Below are positions 23,089 to 25,844 of a DNA stretch of 25,844 nt, one piece after another. Every line of letters begins with the position of its first letter. The stretch's first letter is position 1. The notes beneath the pieces were generated by a model. It was not told the DNA's origin. It saw only the letters and a program-made list of their open reading frames with translations, and searched no databases. The stretch lies in contig CAMNVD010000007.1 of the NCBI GenBank assembly GCA_946562005.1, positions 1 to 25,844 of the forward strand. Direction: 5' to 3'. The DNA is from an uncultured Clostridia bacterium. Its GTDB lineage: Bacteria > Bacillota > Dehalobacteriia > UBA4068 > JAAVYR01. A program made the position numbers and the translations under genes.

Positions 23089-24657
23089 ATGGGTGAAAAT
23101 AAACAAGTAGTGGCAAATGTTGCCAAAGCCACCGGAATTATTTTAATCATTAATTTATTGGTGAAGATGTTAGGTTTTTTGCGGGAGACCTATATTGCTG
23201 GGGCATATGGCGCTAGTGAGATTTCAGACGCTTATCTTGCAGCATATACGCTGCCATACTTTTTACAGGCTATTTTGGGTTCGGCATTGGTAACGGCAGT
23301 GGTACCTGTTATTACGAAGCATTTTGTAGCTGGTAACAACGAAGAGGCTTCTAAAGTAGGTAGCTCTATTATAAATATTATGGCCATTCTTTTGACAGTG
23401 ATTTCTTTTATCGGTATTATCATTGCGCCCCTTTTGGTTATGCTGACGGCGCCGGGTTTTGATGGGGAACAAGCTAAGCTGACGACAGAGCTTAGCCGCA
23501 TTATGTTTCCAGCTGTGGTGTTTATGGGAGTCGGCATGGTGGTAACAGGTATTTTGAATGCTGGTTATCGCTTTGCCATCGGTGCCTTTGCACCTGGATT
23601 TTCTAATATTATTATTATCTTGACGGTTATTTTCTGCACTTCTGCTTTTGGCGTAGAGGGGTTAGCTTATGGTACTTTGATTAGCTTTGCCGGGCTCTTG
23701 CTTATCCAGTTACCATTTCTCAAGAAAATGGGCTTTCGTTATTCTTTGGTCATGGACTGGAAACATCCTGATGTGCAGCAGGTATTAAAAGCCATTATGC
23801 CCATTGTGTTGGGGGTGGCGGTAAACCAGATTTATTTTGCTATCAATCGTGTTTTTGCCTCTGGACTAGCGGAGGGGAGTATCTCGGCGCTAAACTATGC
23901 TAGCAAGCTAATGAATCTGCCTGTGGGGATTTTTGTAGCGGCAGTGGCTTCTGCTATTTATCCTGCGCTTGCTACTTTTGCCCTGGAAAAAAACCGTAAT
24001 GCGATGTGCAGTTCTTTAGAAAAAGGCTTGGGCATGGTGTTTTTAATCTCTATTCCGGCAGCAGTGGGATTGATATTGTTACGAGTGCCAATTGTTCAGT
24101 TGCTATTTGAACGGGGCGCATTTGACCATACGGCGACTCTTATCACTGCGCAAGCGCTACTTTGCTTTTCCATCGGACTGGTAGCGGTTGCCTGCAATAT
24201 GGTGCTGACCAGAGCATTTTATGCATTGAATGATACCAGGACCCCGGTTGTTTTGGGTTTTTGGTCCATTGTCCTAGATGTGATTTGCAGTTTTCTGCTT
24301 ATTGGTCCCTTTTCCCATGGTGGGCTAGCGCTGGCTAACTCTATTGCAGCTATCGGTAATACGGTGCTTCTCTATCTGGCTTGGCTGAAGAAAAATCCAG
24401 AGTGGCAAGGAAAAAATCTCTACTACGGCATAGTAAAGATTACAATTGCTGCGGTGGTTATGGGCATTGCTGTTCTTGGGGCAGATATGGTATTGGGGCA
24501 GGTATTTGCAGGACATGGCGGTGTGCGTTTGCTGCTTAGGGTGTGTGGTGATATTGGGGTAGGCGGCCTTTGTTATTTTCTCGCCGCTTGGTTCCTTAAG
24601 GTGGAATATGTGACAGACGCACTAGCTGTAATAAGGAAAAAGCTGGGCCGACGGTAA
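23089..24657 (+). CDS. murJ: MurJ/MviN-family lipid flippase
   Basis: A 522-residue membrane protein with about 14 segments, the MOP-superfamily flippase that moves lipid II or a related undecaprenyl-linked precursor across the membrane. N-terminal signature motifs are LVKMLGFLRETYIAGAYGAS and DAYLAAYTLPYFLQ, with the conserved arginine in FLRE. Later motifs are FPAVVFMGVGMVVTGILNA, GLAEGSISALNYASKLMNLP and the sequence FERGAFDHTAT. The position directly after csaB, ten bases away, suggests either the general peptidoglycan flippase or a dedicated one for the wall polymer. Sequence alone does not separate these two roles. AAGG lies close before the ATG. No clear terminator follows. Confidence 0.9.
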   Translation: MGENKQVVANVAKATGIILIINLLVKMLGFLRETYIAGAYGASEISDAYLAAYTLPYFLQAILGSALVTAVVPVITKHFVAGNNEEASKVGSSIINIMAILLTVISFIGIIIAPLLVMLTAPGFDGEQAKLTTELSRIMFPAVVFMGVGMVVTGILNAGYRFAIGAFAPGFSNIIIILTVIFCTSAFGVEGLAYGTLISFAGLLLIQLPFLKKMGFRYSLVMDWKHPDVQQVLKAIMPIVLGVAVNQIYFAINRVFASGLAEGSISALNYASKLMNLPVGIFVAAVASAIYPALATFALEKNRNAMCSSLEKGLGMVFLISIPAAVGLILLRVPIVQLLFERGAFDHTATLITAQALLCFSIGLVAVACNMVLTRAFYALNDTRTPVVLGFWSIVLDVICSFLLIGPFSHGGLALANSIAAIGNTVLLYLAWLKKNPEWQGKNLYYGIVKITIAAVVMGIAVLGADMVLGQVFAGHGGVRLLLRVCGDIGVGGLCYFLAAWFLKVEYVTDALAVIRKKLGRR

Positions 24658-24717
24658 TCAAATGCGTTAGGGAACAAAAAACGACATTTTATCGTCTAAC
24701 AGGTATCATTTGCAAAG

Positions 24718-24772
24718 AAATAATTGGTAAAAATTTCTGGTAGATTTATCTGATTGTGAGAAAATAATTGGT
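24718..24772 (+). repeat. direct repeat AAATAATTGGT upstream of tagO
   Basis: AAATAATTGGT occurs at 24718-24728 and again at 24762-24772, 44 bases apart. TGCAAA lies five bases before the first core and GTGCAAA follows the second. Both copies are upstream of the -10 at 24794, in a place suited to an activator or repressor. Confidence 0.5.
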
Positions 24773-24790
24773 GCAAATAGAGATGAATTT

Positions 24791-24799
24791 TGGTATAAT
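24791..24799 (+). promoter_or_regulatory. extended -10 promoter upstream of tagO
   Basis: TGGTATAAT followed by AAGACAGA is an extended -10. A good -35 at 17 bases is missing (GTGCAA); TTGGTG lies 20 bases away. The leader to the tagO start would be about 125 bases. The rest of the 24658-24929 gap shows no gene. Confidence 0.55.
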
Positions 24800-24929
24800 A
24801 AGACAGAATTCAGATAAATATTGCATTTTGTGTATAAAAAGATTAAACTAATACTAATTGACCATGGTATCGTCTATGGCAATCAAAACATTAAAGTAAT
24901 ATGAATTCGTGATTTGGCGGGAGAAAGAA

Positions 24930-25844
24930 ATGCTTCCTATGATAAAGGGAATGGTTATTGCAATCCTGGTAACGCTCATTGCAACACCGTTTGTAAAAAA
25001 ATTAGCTGTGAAATTAGGTGTGGTAGATAAGCCAGACCCACGAAAAGTCCACAAGGGGCTCATCCCTCGCATGGGCGGTATTGCCATCTATCTGGGGTTT
25101 GTCCTTGCGGTGCTTGGTTCTGGTTATATGGAGGGGCCTGGTATAGGACTGGTTATCTCTGCTTCGGTAGTCGTGCTCATAGGGATTATAGATGATATTT
25201 ATTGCATCTCTCCCTGGATGAAGCTTGCCGGGCAGCTGTTGGCGTCCCTTATCTTCTGCGCTATGGTTTCCCCTGTAGAGTTTATTACGAATCCTTTTAA
25301 TAACCAGATGATTTCCTTAGGTGTTTGGGGATGGCCATTAACTGTTATTTGGCTCATGGGGGTAAGCAATGCTGTCAATCTCATTGATGGTCTGGACGGA
25401 CTAGCGGCAGGTGTTTCTGCTATCTCGGCCTTAACCATGGTGGTAATTTCTCTGTGGCGGGGGCAGATGGCGGCAGCTGCATTGGCGCTGTTTTTGGCCT
25501 GTGCTGCCATTGCTTTTCTGCGGTATAATTTTCATCCTGCGCAAATCTTCATGGGGGATTGCGGCTCGTTGTTCCTGGGTTTCGTTCTGGGCGGGCTTTC
25601 CGTCATCAGTGTGGCCAAGACGGCTACTGTCATCTCGGTATTTGTGGTAGTGGCAATTCTTGGGATTCCTATTTTGGATACTTGTTTTGCTATTGTACGC
25701 CGCATGAAAAACCATCAGCCTATTTTCAAAGCAGACAAAGGGCATCTGCACCATTGTCTCTTGGCTCGGGGGTTGACCCAGACCAAGGCGGTATTGGTTA
25801 TCTATGGCATTACTGGGGCATTTAGCCTGTGTGCAGTGGTAATG
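24930..25844 (+). CDS. tagO: TagO/WecA-type undecaprenyl-phosphate GlcNAc-1-phosphate transferase (partial)
   Basis: The first 305 codons of a membrane enzyme of the MraY/WecA family; the 3' end is outside the window. It would join a sugar-1-phosphate, usually GlcNAc-1-P from UDP-GlcNAc, to undecaprenyl phosphate and so start wall polymer synthesis. Motifs are DKPDPRKVHKGLIPRMGG (33-50), IGIIDDIYCISP with Asp88-Asp89, NAVNLIDGLDGLAAG with Asp153 and Asp156, FMGDCGSLFLGF (207-218) and the cytoplasmic ADKGHLHH (268-275). The HLHH motif and absence of MraY-specific sequence favour TagO/WecA. The start has GGGAG six bases upstream. It complements TagA and LCP elsewhere in the window. Confidence 0.9.
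   Translation, partial: MLPMIKGMVIAILVTLIATPFVKKLAVKLGVVDKPDPRKVHKGLIPRMGGIAIYLGFVLAVLGSGYMEGPGIGLVISASVVVLIGIIDDIYCISPWMKLAGQLLASLIFCAMVSPVEFITNPFNNQMISLGVWGWPLTVIWLMGVSNAVNLIDGLDGLAAGVSAISALTMVVISLWRGQMAAAALALFLACAAIAFLRYNFHPAQIFMGDCGSLFLGFVLGGLSVISVAKTATVISVFVVVAILGIPILDTCFAIVRRMKNHQPIFKADKGHLHHCLLARGLTQTKAVLVIYGITGAFSLCAVVM

Noticed and set aside
1..25844. CRISPR array, tRNA, rRNA, prophage or insertion sequence
   Set aside because: No regularly spaced repeats, cloverleaf-like sequence, rRNA core sequence, transposase or integrase was seen on either strand.

Overview
The window looks like a chromosomal segment of an anaerobic, endospore-forming member of the Bacillota (Firmicutes), probably a Clostridia-type lineage such as Peptococcaceae or Syntrophomonadaceae relatives. 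The reasons are a spoIIID-mbl gene pair, a soluble NADH-linked hydrogenase-type operon, SLH-domain S-layer proteins with CsaB, and a LytR-CpsA-Psr/TagA/TagO set for wall polymers. A TolC-like protein beside an RND pump leaves a diderm sporeformer (Negativicutes-like) open. I see no LPS gene, OmpM porin, tRNA, rRNA, CRISPR array or insertion sequence.

Layout. (1) 1-1932, minus strand: an operon hydC-hydB-hydA', the last gene cut by the window edge, read from a candidate promoter at 2046-2074. (2) 2226-4079, plus: a membrane-anchored glycerophosphodiester phosphodiesterase. (3) 4139-5597: spoIIID and mbl, separated by a region with a palindrome and a perfect 14-bp tandem duplication. (4) 5806-8320: a secreted copper-amine-oxidase-N-like protein, an LCP wall-polymer ligase and a TagA/WecG glycosyltransferase, ending in a terminator that begins inside tagA. 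(5) 8730-11753: a 1007-residue major S-layer protein with its own promoter, long leader, terminator and strongly biased codon use. (6) 12095-18408: a self-contained TetR-controlled tripartite efflux operon (adaptor, RND pump, TolC-like channel, TetR). It has a consensus promoter, a near-perfect palindromic operator at the expected start site and a terminator. Repeat elements flank it in the intergenic gaps. (7) 18558-19877: a second SLH protein. (8) 20033-24657: DUF5693 membrane protein, csaB and murJ as an apparent operon. (9) 24930-end: the start of a TagO/WecA-type phosphosugar transferase.

Most of the plus-strand genes concern the cell envelope. TagO, TagA, LCP, MurJ and CsaB can be read as parts of a lipid-linked wall-polymer pathway whose pyruvylated product anchors the two SLH proteins. 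Mbl organises wall growth and the RND operon is a regulated export unit placed between the two S-layer genes.

Points most worth a second look are a G9 tract in the 5' coding end of the tetR gene, a hairpin that can hide the spoIIID ribosome binding site, the mbl upstream palindrome and tandem repeat, the short-form HydB, a shared extended -10 sequence at three envelope promoters, and the DUF5693-csaB-murJ block. Several gene starts were moved from the longest open frame to the codon with a proper ribosome binding site (hydC, S-layer gene, adaptor, TolC-like gene, second SLH gene, DUF5693 gene, csaB).
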